A stretch of 5,713 bases of DNA from an uncultured Treponema sp. Lineage in GTDB: Bacteria > Spirochaetota > Spirochaetia > Treponematales > Treponemataceae. This document shows positions 4,882 to 5,713 of the stretch, in pieces. The stretch spans positions 1 through 5,713 of the forward strand of contig CALAEZ010000037.1 of NCBI GenBank assembly GCA_937891125.1, written 5' to 3'. Positions within the stretch are counted from its first letter, which is position 1; each line of letters opens with the position of its first letter. The translations under genes were made by a program, and so were the position numbers. A model generated the notes under the pieces. That model was given only the letters and a program-made list of their open reading frames with translations. It did no database searches and was not told the DNA's origin.

Positions 4882-5713
4882 CTAAGACGCGCTGTGTAAG
4901 ACGCGCCGTATCCGTTCCATGCACTCGGTAAGCGTAGCGCGCGGGCAGGCAACATTTATACGCTGAAATCCTGCCCCCAGTTTTCCAAAGATTTTTCCGC
5001 TGTCAAGCCAAAGGTTTGCTTTATTCACAATGCGCTCTTCAAGCTCGTCTGTTGTAAGGCCTGTCGCGCGGAAGTCGAGCCAGACTAAGTAAGTCGCCTC
5101 ATGCGCTATCATGCGCACACCCGGTAACTGCTCCCGCACAAAATCGCGCACGTAGTCTATATTTCCTGCAATATACGATTTTACGGCTGTAAACCATTCG
5201 TCCCCGTGCGTGTAGGCTGCGCGGCAGGCTTCTATGCCAAAAATGCCTAACTGATCTAAGCCCAACGCTTCTTTTTGTGCAGAAAACGTGCGGCGCAAGT
5301 CGGGGTTGGGAATGAAAATGTTTGAAAGCAAAAGGGAGGCAAGATTAAACGTCTTACTGGGAGCGGTGCAGATGACGCAGTTCTGTGCAAACTCAGGCTT
5401 TATTGAGGCAAACACGGTATGTTTTCCTGCAAAGGTAAAATCACAGTGGATTTCGTCGCTTACTACAATCACGCCGTACTTCAGGCAGATGTCGCCAAGC
5501 TTTTCCAGCTCTTCGCGGCTCCAGACGCGGCTTACCGGGTTATGCGGATTACACAGAATAAAAAGCTTTACGCGCTCGGCTTTTATTTTTGCCTCAAAAT
5601 CCTTAAAATCTATTTCGTAGCGTAACGTTTTTTCATTCAACACAAGGTCTGAGGAAATGACGCGTCTTCCGTTCTTTTTTATAACGCCGCCAAACGGGTA
5701 GTAAACTGGCCGC
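4882..5713 (-). CDS. MalY/PatB-type PLP-dependent C-S beta-lyase (cystalysin-like), 5'-truncated
   Basis: Fold-type I PLP enzyme of the cystathionine beta-lyase/cystalysin group, expected to split cystathionine, cysteine or similar substrates into pyruvate, ammonia and a thiol or H2S. The frame continues past the right edge: codons upstream of the in-frame GTG at 5643 read RPVYYPF, matching the VYYPF active-site tyrosine pair of T. denticola cystalysin, so GTG 5643 is not the start. Then come NPHNP (cofactor Asn), SDEIH (cofactor Asp), APSKTFN with the Schiff-base lysine (codon 5353-5355) and GFQRIN with the substrate-carboxylate arginine. 276 residues are visible; the family has about 390, so roughly the first 115 are missing. 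Two usually conserved glycines are Ser (NPVSRVW, NLAS). The MalY/PatB assignment is firm; the physiological substrate is not. Confidence 0.92.
   Translation of the reverse strand, partial: RPVYYPFGGVIKKNGRRVISSDLVLNEKTLRYEIDFKDFEAKIKAERVKLFILCNPHNPVSRVWSREELEKLGDICLKYGVIVVSDEIHCDFTFAGKHTVFASIKPEFAQNCVICTAPSKTFNLASLLLSNIFIPNPDLRRTFSAQKEALGLDQLGIFGIEACRAAYTHGDEWFTAVKSYIAGNIDYVRDFVREQLPGVRMIAHEATYLVWLDFRATGLTTDELEERIVNKANLWLDSGKIFGKLGAGFQRINVACPRATLTECMERIRRVLHSAS

Noticed and set aside
5288..5625. Plus-strand frames of 110 and 68 codons inside the C-S lyase gene
   Set aside because: Antisense shadows of a strongly conserved PLP enzyme; no ribosome sites or domain features.

Overview
The window looks like chromosomal DNA of a spirochaete, most likely Treponema. 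This is inferred from protein character: a cystalysin/MalY-type C-S lyase, a spirochaete-like CMP kinase with an unusual P-loop, and a probable lipoprotein nuclease. No rRNA or other phylogenetic marker is present. No transposase, integrase, CRISPR array, tRNA or rRNA gene was seen.

Layout. The left half reads rightward. It begins with the 5'-truncated trpS (to 952). A 300-base gap (953-1252) follows, holding a four-run G-tract (968-987), an A-tract-rich promoter (1021-1069) and a compact two-hairpin RNA ending in a very strong intrinsic terminator (about 1076-1167). Next come a probable lipoprotein DNA/RNA non-specific endonuclease (1253-2233) and, 13 bases on, a CMP-kinase-like protein (2247-2810). 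The right half reads leftward: a 5'-truncated MalY/PatB C-S lyase (5713-4882), a glutaredoxin-like protein (4824-4516), mnmA (4454-3288) and an Rrf2-family regulator (3260-2856). The two halves converge at 2811-2855.

How the genes fit together. The rightward pair suggests nucleic-acid scavenging (cell-envelope nuclease) next to nucleotide phosphorylation (CMP kinase). The leftward set has a sulfur/thiol theme: cysteine or cystathionine cleavage, a dithiol redox protein, tRNA 2-thiolation, and an Rrf2 regulator carrying three cysteines spaced like Fe-S ligands. mnmA has its own good promoter, whose predicted start point falls at or within a few bases of the ATG, so its mRNA may be leaderless.

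The most notable items are the promoter-hairpin-terminator unit at 1021-1167 (an unassigned small RNA or leader), the MnmA cysteine rearrangement, the Lys-to-Asn change in the kinase P-loop, the leaderless mnmA promoter, and the G-quadruplex-type motif just after trpS. All are sequence-level inferences; no database search was possible.
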